DNA from: Aspergillus flavus
Taxonomy: Eukaryota; Ascomycota; Eurotiomycetes; Eurotiales; Aspergillaceae
NCBI RefSeq assembly: GCF_009017415.1
Contig: NC_092410.1
Span: forward strand, 2,666,001-2,730,000
Length of the DNA stretch: 64,000 nucleotides
Reading direction: 5' to 3'
Numbering within the stretch: the first letter of the stretch is position 1; each line of letters starts with the position of its first letter. A program made the translations under genes and the position numbers. Positions 1-11,955 of the stretch are shown one piece after another. The notes under the pieces were generated by a model. The model saw nothing but the letters and a program-made list of their open reading frames with translations. It searched no databases and was not told the DNA's origin.

Positions 1-85
1 ACTTAAGGGTGCTGCCAAGGTCACTCTTAGGGGATTACCTTTCGACTGACCCCATTCTTGCGTCCAAACTGCGATATCTGTCAGC

Positions 86-3000
86 ATGAATGGAGTCAAT
101 GGAACAGATGGCTCCCATGGCCGCAATGAGTCCGATAGGGCCGCCATAGTGGGAATGTCATGCCGGCTTCCTGGCATGGTAGATAGCCCAAGCCGTCTGT
201 GGGAGCTATGCTCTCGTGCCCGAAGCGCATGGTCCGAAGTTCCAGAGTCTCGATTCGATGCGGCAGGCTACTACCATCCGACACCTGGCCGAGCCGGATC
301 ATTCAACTATAAAGGTGGTCACTGGTTGGATGAGGACGTCGGCCTGTTTGATGCGCCGTTTTTTAATGTCACAATGAAAGAAGCACAGTCGATGGACCCT
401 CAGCAGCGCATCTTACTCGAATGTACATATGAAGCTCTCGAGAATGCCGGCCTTACGAAAAGTTCCTTGTCATCCCAGCGTGTCGGCGTTTTTATCGGGG
501 GATCAACCTCGGAGTACAACATGAGAAACACCAAAGATCCTGAAAATATCCCTATGTTTCAAGCGACTGGTGGGACGATGTGCATGCAGGCAAATCGCAT
601 ATCGTACTACTTCAACTTGAAAGGTCCTAGTGTCTCTGTTGACACTGCCTGCTCTTCAAGCTTATCCGCATTGCACCTAGCATGCCAGAGTCTGAAGTCA
701 GGAGAATCGGAAATTGCAATTGTTGGAGCATGCCATATTAACTTGATACCGGAGCAGTCAATCTCGATGGCGCTGTCAAGGTGAGCATGCCCAGGGCTAG
801 CTGACTTAGCATAATCGAAGCTACCCGTGGCTAGCCAACGACTGAACGCTGACGCTTGACGAAACCCACAGGCTTCTTGCGGATAGTGGACGATGCTATG
901 CATTTGATCATCGAGCATCTGGAGGCTTTGGCCGTGGCGAAGGTTGTGGATGTATCGTGATCAGACCACTGGACGCAGCGGTCGAGGCAAATGATGCTGT
1001 TCGGGCAGTAATCGTCGGTACAGGAGTAAATCAAGATGGTCGAACAACTGGGATCACGCAGCCGAATAGTGGTGCTCAGGAAGAACTCATACGCGCCGTT
1101 TACGAGTCCGCCGGTATCGATCCGTCAGAAACTGGATATGTCGAGGCGCATGGAACAGGTACCAAAATCGGTGATCCAATCGAGGCCTCGGCGCTACATG
1201 CTGTATTTGGCGGAGGACGGACATCACGGCGTCCATTGTATATAGGGTCCGTCAAGTCGAATGTCGGCCATACGGAATCAGTCAGCGGTATTATATCTGT
1301 CATCAAAACTGCAATGATGTTGGAAAAGGAGTTGATACTGCCCAATTGCAATTTCGAGAAGCCAAACCCTGCAATACCCCTGCAGGAGTGGAATTTGAAA
1401 GTGAGCGCCTTCCGATGCGCCTTCCTAACGAAAGTGATATTCTAACTTGACCCCAGGTCCCGACGAAGTTAATACCATGGCCGAGGAATAAGCGCTATGC
1501 GAGCATCAACAATTTCGGTTTTGGAGGATCCAACGCACATGCTATCCTGACAAAGGCGCCTCCGGCACAGAGTGACATGTTCACAGAACTAGAGAACCTT
1601 GTCCATGGAAGCAGTGACGATACTCAGAGCCATGCTCCAACCCGCAGAGTATACCCCATTTCTGCCAATGACAAGCAAGCCTTTACGCGCCGCTTGAAGG
1701 CCTTGGAGACATATCTTGAACAACAGCCGGAAGCATTCAACATGTATCTCATGGAGAATCTGGCATACACACTTGGTGAGCGACGGACTGCCTTTCCATG
1801 GAGAGCAGCGGTTTCTGCGGCCTCTGCAACTGAGCTGATCGGACAGATAACATCCCCTAATTTCAAGCCGGAGCGAGCGCCGGAGGAGCCTGTTATTAGC
1901 TTTGTCTTCACGGGCCAGGGAGCCCAGTGGCATGGCATGGGAAAGGAGTTGCTTGCAAGGTATGCTCTCTTTGAGAAGGCTATGAAGAGAGCAGATCAAT
2001 GTATCAAGGAGCTGGGTGCAGAGTTTTCTATCATCCGTATGTCTTCCCGTTGAACAGGACTTGTAACCTGTGTGGGACGATTCTGACGTTTCTAGGCGAA
2101 ATAACGAGAGAAGGAGAGTCATTCTTGCTCACAGATCCGTGTTACAGCCAGTCATCTTGCACAGCGATCCAGCTATCTTTAACCCAGCTTTTGAAATCGT
2201 GGGGAGTTGTTCCGACCGCTGTCGTCGGGCACTCCAGTGGTGAGATTGCAGCGGCTTTCGCTGCTGGAATGCTCGATTTTGATGATTGTATGCGAATCGC
2301 ATATTGCCGGGGAGCCGTCGCAGCGAAACTAAGGACCACAGACGTGAAGGGAAGCATGATGGCAATAGGCACTTGCAAAGATGATGCAGAGAAGATGATA
2401 AGTCAGGTTCATAGCGGGACTGTTGTCGTCGCGTGCATCAACAGCGATTCGAGCGTCACAGCTTCTGGAGATACTCACGCAATAAACGAACTGCAGACGT
2501 TGGTCGAGGATCAAGGCCTTTTCAATCGCAAACTCCGGGTTGACGTGGCATACCACTCCCACCATATGGGTATTGTATCCGCACCCTACCTGTCCTTGAT
2601 GGGAGATATCCGCCCTCAAGAGTCGAATATCAAGTTCTTTTCCTCTTTACGTGGTCAACAAGTTCAGTCATCTGAGCTAAACGCTGATTACTGGGTTGCA
2701 AACCTCTTGTCTCCCGTCAACTTTGTCGGGGGTCTCAGCAGTCTCCTTAGAGAAGCCAAATCTCACTCTGGCAAGCCCGTGGATACCCTGATCGAAATAG
2801 GTCCTCACTCCGCGTTAGAAGCACCAATCCGGGAAACCGCCCAGGAATGTGCAAATGTAAAGAACTTCAAGTATCTACCTTGCATAAAGAGGAAGTCGAA
2901 TGCTGTGGATACCATGCAGCAACTTGCAGTGGGGTTATTTATGAGGGGTCTCAATATATGCTTCGATCTGGTTAACGCTGACGGTGATGGTAAAGGTAGC

Positions 3001-6000
3001 AAAAGGCCTACTCTATTAACCAATATACCCAAATATCCCTGGGACCACTCAGTAAAATACTGGCACGAATCTCGATGGGCGCGATCACTGCATAATAGGT
3101 CGTTCCCACGAAACGACCTGCTGGGCAGCTTGTCTGTCGACTCGGACTCAATCGAAACAAAATGGCGGAACGTGATTCGAGTCGACGATCATCCTTGGAT
3201 CAGACAGCATCAAGCTCAAGGCAAAAATATATACCCTTTCATGGGGTATGTGGCGATGGCTATCGAAGCGCTTTCCCAGTCTGCGAGGATGCGAAATGTC
3301 TCCATAGACAATTATTGCCTCCGTGAAGTGGCCGTTGATAAAGCCCTTATCATTCCGGAGGCATCTACCGTGGAAATGATGACTACATTACGCCCTTTCG
3401 CGGAAGGAACAAGAGCTTCCTCTGAGATTTGGTACGAATTTCGCGTCTCTGCCATCTGCGATGAGCAAGAGTGGATGGAACATTGCCGAGGCCTTATATC
3501 TGGCACCAGAGAAAAGGAACCCAATCCAGTTGATGGCGCTCGCGAAATCTTCGAGAAGGAGCTTGATGGAAAGCGTCGAGAATCGATGGTAGATGCTCCA
3601 GGTATGTCGGCTGTGGACTCGGAAGAAATGTATGGCGTTATTGCCGCCAGTGGAATGCAGTATGGGGATATGTTTAAGGGAATGTCGAGTATCAGAGCGT
3701 CCGATCACCTTGCGACAGCGGAGCTCATGGTCCCCAATACCAGCCTAGCGATGCCAGATGAGTATGAGAGTGGCCACATTCTGCACCCGGCAACCCTGGA
3801 TCTGTGCCTTCAATTAATGTGGCCCCTGGTGGGTTATCGAGGCCCAGGCCAGAAACAATTATACCTCCCTACTTTCATCGGATGCTTATATGCAAGCTGC
3901 AAAACAAAACTCTCACCTGGTGACCGTCTCAAGTTATATGGATCGCGAACGAATAATTTGCATCCTCGCCGTGCAGCCGAGTTAAACATCGTTACCACTC
4001 GCAGCGAAGATCCTAGCGATGTACTGATTCGGATGGACAACGTCAGGTCAACACCGCTGATTGACCAAACCCTCTGTACAGACAGGCCGGTAAAGAATCA
4101 GTGCTATAAAGTACATGAAACACCCTGTGTTGACTTTTTGAATTCGCGCTTTCTTGGATTTCTCGACCAGCCTACCTCGCCCAAATCCAGTGAACTTCAA
4201 ACTGTCCGAGTCCTGGAGCAGGCATCGTTCTATCTGCTCGAAGCTGCACAGAATAAGCTTAGCACCGTGGATCCCGCATCTGTCAAGGGACATTACCATT
4301 ATCTCACGGACTGGATTCGGGAGACGCGCCACAGAGCGCGCCGTGGTGACTTGCCTCTTCAAACGCCTGACTGGTTGGAGTGCAACAAGGAAGAGCAAGA
4401 AGCAATTATAGAGCAAGCGCGGTCAATGGGTGCTCCAGGGGAGATGATATGGACCTTGGGCAGTCTGCTTCCCGAGATCCTGCGCCGTGAGGTTGATCCA
4501 AGCGTAGTCATGCGTAAAAGCAGTCTCTTAGAGCGGTATTACCAAGAACTTGATTCCTTCCGTCGCAGTTATATCTCGGCTGCCTCATTCATCGACAAGA
4601 TGGCAGATCAAAAACCGCATATGAACATTTTGGAGATTGGGGCTGGAACGGGAGCTGCCACACTTCCCTTCATCCACACCTTAGGAGGTGGCGATACTAA
4701 AAAGGGCCCTCGGTTCAATCGTTACGACTTTACTGATGTCTCTGACACTATCTTGGACGAGGCAAAAGAGAAGTTCAGATCTTGGGGAGGCCTTCTGGAC
4801 TATCAGAAGTTGGATATTGCTCAAGATCCGATCCAACAGGGCTACGAAGAGCACTCATACGACTTGGTCATCGCGTGCCATGTGTTGCACCTCACGCCCA
4901 GACTAGACGTAACTTTGGCAAATGTGCGAAAACTTTTGAAGCCGGGTGGAAAGCTTGTTCTTCTTGAAGAAAATGGTCAGCAGTTAAGGCAGTTTATCTA
5001 CGCTCTGCTACCTGAGTGGTGGCATAGTGGTGATAGCCGCATTGATGGGCCGTTGTTGGATAAGAACTCCTGGGATGCTCTCCTTAGGGAATCAGGCTTT
5101 TCTGGGCTTGACCTTGCCTTGGATGATTATCCTGGCGCTCCTGAGCAATGCGGTAGCCTATTTGTCACCACGCTTCAAGATACCCCTGACCTCAAAGGGC
5201 GCCAGGTGACGATTGTTTGCCCAGAGATATCTAGCTCATTTCCAGTTGACAACCTTGCCCGCGATATAGAAAGTATGACGGGTTGCTTCCCCGAGATGGG
5301 CACGTTGTCCAGCATCGATACTAAAGGGAAACTGTGCATCTTCCTCGGAGAATTGGATAACCCTTATCTGTCCCAGCTCGATGAGGCTAGATTCAATTTG
5401 ATCCAAAACTTACTACAGGATGCTTCTGGTCTTCTCTGGGTGATCCGGCCAGGGTGCAGCAGTGACAGCAAACCGCCTGAGTCACACTTGATCACTGGAC
5501 TTGCTAGAACTGTGCGTTCTGAAACAAGTCTTCCGCTTGTAACATTGGAGCTACAGTCCGGACTTCCACAGCCTGATTATGGTGCTGTGAAACACATCAT
5601 GGATGTTTTTGGAGCCAGCTTCGGTGTTCAATCTAGCCCTAGGCTAACTGACCGCGAATACAGCGTCAAGGATGGGATCATATACGTTCCCCGGATGGTT
5701 AACGATACATTGTTGGACGAGTTTATTCATAGAGAAGCAGGACGAAGTGACCCAGAGCTCCAGCCCTGCAGGCAGGAAGAACGGCCCTTGAAACTGGTCG
5801 CGGGGGAGCCAGGAATTTTAGACACGCTACATTTCACGGATGACAGAGGCGCAATGTCCGAGCTACCTGAGAGTCATGTTGAAATTCAAGTTGAGTATAT
5901 TGGTCTCAACTTTAAGGACGTTATGACTGCTATGGGCCAGATGAGCAAGGATGCTTTGGGAAATGAATGTAGCGGTATAGTCACTAGAGTTGGGGGCGAT

Positions 6001-8119
6001 GTTGAGGGACTGGCGAAAGGCGATCGAGTATGTGCAGTTTGCGAAGGGGCACTTGCGACATCTGTCTCCTGCCCTGCGACCAGTGTATGGAGGCTTCCGG
6101 ACAGTATGGATCTCAAGACAGCAGCGACAATTCCGCTGGTATTCTGCACCGCATACTACTCCCTATTTGATCTCGGGCGCCTAGTGCAGGGTGAAAAGAT
6201 TCTCATCCATGCAGCTGCAGGTGGTGTTGGCCAAGCGGCGATCATGCTTGCCAACATGGTCGGTGCCGACGTGTTTGCCACTGTCAGCACCCCAGAAAAG
6301 AAACAGTTTCTCATGGACACGTACGGTGTGCAAGAAGACAGGATCTTGTTTAGTCGTGACTCTTCTTTCACACAACATGTCAAGAAAGCTACGAACGGTG
6401 AGGGTGTTGACGTGGTTTTGAATTCTCTTGCTGGCGAAATGCTTCGAGCTAGCTGGGACTGTGTTGCTCCCTTCGGAAGATTTATTGAGCTCGGTAAAAA
6501 GGATATCTTGCAGAATTCGCGCCTCGAAATGTCCCGATTTGATGATAACGTTTCATTTTCATCCGTTGACTTGACAGCCATCTACCAAAAGAGACCTTTG
6601 GTCATGAAGCGATTGTTATCTAACGTCTTCAAGCTATTCGCCAAGGGCCTTGCACGACCAGTTGCGCCGATTACCTCCTATTCCGTATCAGACGTTGAAG
6701 TGGCTTTTCGAAGCTTGCAAGGCGGACGTGTCTTTGGTAAAAGTGTCATCGAAATGCAACCCGATGCCTTGGTAAAGGTTAGTTATATCTCCACCTTCAA
6801 CATTCATAGTACTCTTGCTGTTCAGATGAGTAACAATCTCAGTAGGTATACCCGCCGCAAAAGCCACAAGTACATCTATCCGCCGACGCATCATATATTG
6901 TCGTTGGTGGATCTGGAGGCCTCGGCAGAAATATCGCAGATTGGTTGTCCCAACATGGCGCCAAGCATGTTGTGCTCTTAGCTAGGAGCGGAGATGGGAA
7001 GGAAAATGTAAAACGACTGATACAAAGGGCAGAAAGCAAAGGAGTAAAAATTCTCGCCCCTCGTTGCGATATAAGCAACGAGGCAGACGTCAGGGCAGCC
7101 ATTTCTAAGGTTCAGCGAGAAATGCCCCCTATTCGAGGTGTTATCTTTGGAGCCATGGTCCTACGGGTCAGTAGCCACCGCAGGTCTCTCCGACAAACCC
7201 TTTACTAACTTGAAAGCAGGACTGCTTGTTTGAAAAGATGCAATATGACGATTACCGCGCTGTCATCTCCCCAAAGGTCGACGGTCTATGGAATCTTCAT
7301 CACACCCTCAAGGAGGCACAACAACATCTTGACTTCTTTGTCAATCTATCATCGGTTTCCGGTGTCATTGGTAACCGAGGGCAAGCCGCATATGCTGCTG
7401 CAAGTACATTCATGAGTGCCTTTGCGCGGGCGCAGCTTGCTGGTGGTTATCCCTACACCAATATCGACCTGGGTCCCGTCAAAGGAATCGGCTACCTCGC
7501 AGAGAGAAAGGGAACGGTCAACGAAGTCCTTGACACACTCGAAACTCAGGGAGTCGAAGAAGAAGAACTCCATGCTTTGTTGGCTGGAGCAATTAGCGGC
7601 AAGATGCTCAACACCTGTAACGGTCACTGCGTCACTAGTCTTGAGATAGCAGCCAGCTCCCCAGCTGATCAGGGCCCATTCTGGATGGTTGATCCTAGGT
7701 TTTCTCATCTCGTACGTGCCAGCATCGCTGCTCGAGCGGCCTCGGAAAGCGACGACAACGATCAACAGACTGCGGCTGTGCCCCTCGCAACTGCTGTCAG
7801 GAAAGCGGGTAAACGAGAGGCCGCACAAGCATTGATCATAGATGCTTTAGGTCAAAAAATGTCTACCTTGCTCATGGTGCCTTTGGAGGATATAATTCCT
7901 TCGAAATCGATCTCTTCTTACGGATTGGACTCGCTCGTTGCCATCGAGGTACGAAACTGGGTTTTCCGTGAATTGGAGTCCTATCTGCAGATCATGGAGA
8001 TCGTGAGCGCCCCATCTTTGTTCTATTTGGCAGACCGTGTGATTTGTAAATCCAAGATCTTGCAACATTTGCAGCTGAATGATGGACAGGGTGAAGGAGA
8101 ACCGGGTATTAGTAAATAG
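86..8119 (+). CDS. Highly reducing polyketide synthase (KS-AT-DH-cMT-ER-KR-ACP)
   Basis: Six exons: 86-780, 872-1400, 1457-2036, 2096-6777, 6846-7166 and 7220-8119. They join exactly in frame to 2568 residues. Domains in order: KS (Cys in DTACSSS near residue 190, then EAHGTGT and the SNVGH histidine); AT (GHSSGE near 645); DH (HxxxGxxxxP near 966, second motif HPATLDLCLQ); C-methyltransferase (LEIGAGTGAAT near 1446); ER (HAAAGGVGQ near 1971); KR (VVGGSGGLG near 2184); ACP (GLDSL near 2505). The chain ends just after the ACP with no thioesterase or reductase, as is usual for this family, so another enzyme must release the product. All core catalytic motifs look intact except that the KR YxxxN motif reads YAAAS. 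The ATG at 86 is chosen because the KS begins soon after it. The product cannot be predicted. Cluster partners would lie left of the window; none is obvious to the right. Confidence 0.95.
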
Positions 8120-9472
8120 GTGATACTGCCCATGAGGGTAATGAATTTCTGACCGTCCGATACCAGCGGGTAGACGGGAAGGCTTTCGATATCAGTTTGA
8201 TCCTCGAAAGATCTTTCTTTGCACCTTTCTCGGTTGACTTCGCCGAATAATTCACCCTCAAAATCAAAATATTGGCCGTCTGTGACTGTTCATCTTTTGA
8301 TATTTTATATATAGTACCTGGTACTCCGTACAATGAATGACCTTGGGTACATAACCATCCCTTGTATTCTAGGTATAATCCCGTCACAGTATCATTACTC
8401 AGCCTAAGTAGGGTCAACTAAATCGAGCTGACATTGCGGAGTAAGCCAAGGAGGTAGCTAGTTAGGGCAGACGACTGTGCATATGCGGGACCACCACCCC
8501 CTAGTGCATAGCAGATAAAAGATCACGATGGCGATGGCGACGAGTAATATGGTTCACATGACCGATCCGAAGGCAGAAGCAACGAAGAGGGAAGAGGGTC
8601 GTGGACTGGTAGTAAAAGTATGGAGCTGAAGAGTAATAGCAGTTCTAGTGTCGACAGTGATAATGTCTAGTAACCGAAGTTCGTGGTACACAGCTTATTT
8701 ACCCCAAGTGGGATACATCATGGCCAGCTGGCATGGTCTATGGCGAGTTGTTGATCACTAGGTTGCGTAAGGCGGCGTGTGCAGCTGACCCAGCAACCAC
8801 GCAATATATATTTCACGCGAGACTTCTCCCGGTTCTATATAGCGAATGTCATCACGAGTACGGGACACCCGCAGATGTAGAGTTGTTGCGCAGTTCCCCT
8901 CCCTACTAGTACTACTTGTATTGTCCGTGTCCTTGAGTTCTAATACTCACACACTGCTACGAGATTGTCATGCTAGAGCGTAGAAGAAGCTTGAGTAGAA
9001 GTCGCAATAACAGTATGTCTTTCTATGGACCATTCTCTAATGACATGACACAAACGTATATCCATGGAGTGAAACCGAGCTCGTGAAGCGTAAAATTACA
9101 ATAATTAATCCAGCTCTTCGCTTGAAGTCCTGGGCGAATGTGCTCCGAATAAAGCTTCCTAGCAGAGCACTTGGATATCATCATATAACACCCTGGTCTC
9201 GGGAAAACAGATGCTGCTACCGAATGATGAAATAATGCCGAACAGGGTAATCAACAACGGATATAAGGAAAACAGGAACTAGAGGAAAAAAAGAAAAAGA
9301 AAGAAAAAGAAATGAAAATCAATGGAAGATGTATAACACTGGTCTTCTCGTACGGAGACGTAGAGTAACGAGATATGCAGCAAAAGAAATGATGAGTAAA
9401 GGAATAAACGGCTTTTTGTCAACCACCAATTCTGTATGTACGGACTGTTGGGATACCATATGCAGAACTGGT
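8120..9472. other. Intergenic region between the PKS and a convergent gene
   Basis: About 1.35 kb lies between the PKS stop and the stop of the next gene on the other strand, so both 3' ends face each other here. I see no convincing open frame. A purine-rich stretch of A-runs and GAAA units lies near 9280-9315. Nothing else stands out. Confidence 0.6.
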
Positions 9473-11955
9473 CTAATGTACACTTCTGCTGGCTTGGCTG
9501 GCACGGCTGGCACGGGATGCACGGCTAGGCGTAGTTCGAGGTTCTTCTTCTTCCATAACATCACTGAGTCGGGTCGGATGGCGATGACGGGGGGTCACAG
9601 AGTCCCATGTGGTTCCCCATCCAGAGCCACTGTAATCAACAGAGCCCTGGCTATAAGGTGCTGAAGTTGTTGACGGCATAGTGCTAGGTACATAGCCCCC
9701 TTCGTCCTCCATAGACCCCCGCTCATAGTCGTCGCTTTCCTCGGACATTGGACGTGGATACACGATTGAGGGCCCTTGTTGAGGCTGAGTAGGGCGATAA
9801 CTACCGTATTCATCATCACCAGGCTCGCTGCTAGCTGCACTGGGATCATAGGAGCGATTGTCGTTCTCAGAGGTCGGTCGGCCATGGTACTCGCCGTCGT
9901 GTTCATAGTAATTTCCTGCATACTGTCCCGAGGATTCAGCAGCTACAGACGTGTGCGGTGGTCGGGGAGCGTAGCGTTGGCTGTCAGATTCCTGATAACC
10001 TCGCTGCCCCTCCGTGAACGGATCGGTCTCTGTAGGGGACCCGGGCGCCTCTTCATAGTAATGACCTTCGGATGACTTTCCCGCGCCACCTGATGGATGG
10101 TTGGCGGTATTTGACCGAGTAGGTAGGCCCTGGATCATTGGCACCACCTGCACTCCTCCAACCAAGGTGGGCTCTCCATTGCGGAGTGAGTTCGTCCGAT
10201 CCCTTTCCTCTTGCTCACGGCGACCAAGTTCCTCCCACGCGCGACGAGCCTCTTCCTTAGATATTTGCAGCTCTCGGCGCATTTCCTTCAGCAGCGACTC
10301 CACGCGAGCCTTGTCACTCTCGGCCTTCTGCAACGCGGCCATTGCTTCCGTCCGCGATTGTTTCTCGGTCCTGACTTGTCGTTCCAAATCGGCCTGAAGC
10401 TCTTTCGATCGTTCTTGCTCTGCACGGGTGTCAAAGAACCACCGCTGGAACTTGCGCTCGGATGATGCCCGCAGACGCTGCAATTCCACAACCGCGTGAA
10501 AAAGGTTGGCGCCAGCAGCGGAGAGATCGGTCACCTGACGGGCCATCTGCTGGCTGATGGGGTCGCGTTCTAAAGCCTCACTATTCTGCTCCAGCTTTCG
10601 AATCCAGTACCCAGTTAGGCCTTCCCAATGAGAGGACAACGTTTCCCACCGTTCAAAAGCGTGAGGAAAACCGACACGTCGCGGTGACTGCTGCGACTGG
10701 GAGGTACCGGGCGGATTAAGAGTTTGAGCTTGTTGTTTTTGGAAGCCAGTGGAGCCTGTTGGTGGCTGCTGGGGATTGTGCTGGGTGGAAGGCCCAGGTT
10801 GTCTGGGGTGGGCGTGTGGACCTGGAGTTTGACCTTGAGCCTGGGAATCTGGCCGCTGAGCCGCTGCTGGTATGCCCGGAGGCTGCTGCGTCGTACGAGA
10901 TTCCGGCTGCATGTCGCACCCCGCAGGAGCACCGGGGCCAGCTCTCCGCTGTGGAGGCCTATTACCTGCAACGCCAGCAGCATAGGGCTGGGCTGGATCC
11001 TGAGTCCTTTCTTGTGACTCTTGCCGCCTGCGCTCGGCCTCCTCCTGCTCCTTATCCCTGGCTTCCTGCTCCGCTTTTTTGCGAGCTTCTCGGTCCCGGC
11101 GCTGTCTCATGATATCGGTCGGTGTCCGGACCCCACTTGGCGGGTGTGTGTTAACGGGGACAGGGCCATGGGCTGCACGTGAAGCGCCATTTTGTGTACG
11201 CCCTGTGCCTGCGAGGCCGATCGGACCAGTCGCGCTTCCCAAGTCAGACATGGGCGCATTCACTTCTTCCCAATCCGGAGTAAACGGGAGGGGTTTTCGA
11301 ATCGCTTCTTCTAGCGCCCAAAGAATCGCAGACGCTGTACGTGGAGAAACTCTGGTAGACCTGCGAGGCCAGTATGACTCGCCTAATATCCGAGGGCGAT
11401 CGTCAGTGAGCGAGTCAGCGTCGTCGTCTTCCTCTGTCTGGGCTTCGGAAAGCGCAGGACGAAGTGCAGCAACTCCACCGTTACGATCCGACACAGGTTG
11501 GACCAGTACGGGAATTGTTTGCTCTATCTGGGATGGGCGACCTGAAGCATATACTGATCCCGGCCGTTGACGAATTGAACGGGACGTTCTCCGTAACGAA
11601 CGAGCACTTCCTTGACTACTTAGAGGGCGCGGTGATGGGTATCGGGGAGGGGCAGGATTGGAAGCAGCCTGCTGCTGGCGTTGCGGTAAATCTGTCGTAA
11701 ACGTGGAGGGGTCGTGAATCTCGTAGGTCTCGTCAAATGCGCTGTGGGTGTGGGGAGACACCGCTGAATATGGATGCGAATGGTGTGAAGGGAACTGCGA
11801 CAACGTGATAATTGGCACTCAGCCGCCTACAAATCGGTGGACGATACCGATGACGTGGGAGTGTTCTCAACCAAGAATTCAGGTTCTCCGAGGTCTTCGG
11901 GGGCCAGCGCACATGTAGAACCGGCCTCTGAAGAATAAGATAGATGTAAGTACAT
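9473..11955 (-). CDS. Disordered coiled-coil protein of unknown function
   Basis: The long frame ending at 9473 has no ATG near its upstream end. I infer two exons: 11848-11955 (ATG at 11955) and 9473-11794, joined over a 53-base intron (donor GTATCG, acceptor GTCGCAG) in phase 0, giving 809 residues. The N-terminal half is low complexity, rich in Pro, Gln, Arg and Ser, including a long charged stretch of Arg/Glu/Gln after the central part. Next comes a heptad-like coiled coil of roughly 100 residues (around LLKEMRRELQISKEEARRAW). The tail is acidic and Ser/Tyr-rich, ending in repeated SRAS units. I recognise no catalytic domain or named family. The coiled coil suggests a scaffold or self-associating protein, but that is inference. 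The first exon is the weakest part; upstream untranslated exons are possible because the leader to about 12350 is pyrimidine-rich. Confidence 0.75.

Noticed and set aside
86..8119. PKS as a pseudogene because the frame is interrupted five times
   Set aside because: Each break is a normal intron with GT-AG ends, and all exons join exactly in frame with intact motifs.
10724..11570. Several plus-strand frames of 97-163 codons
   Set aside because: They lie inside the minus-strand coiled-coil gene, are rich in Arg/Trp/Pro as expected from the complement of Gln/Pro/Ser codons, and have no recognisable content.
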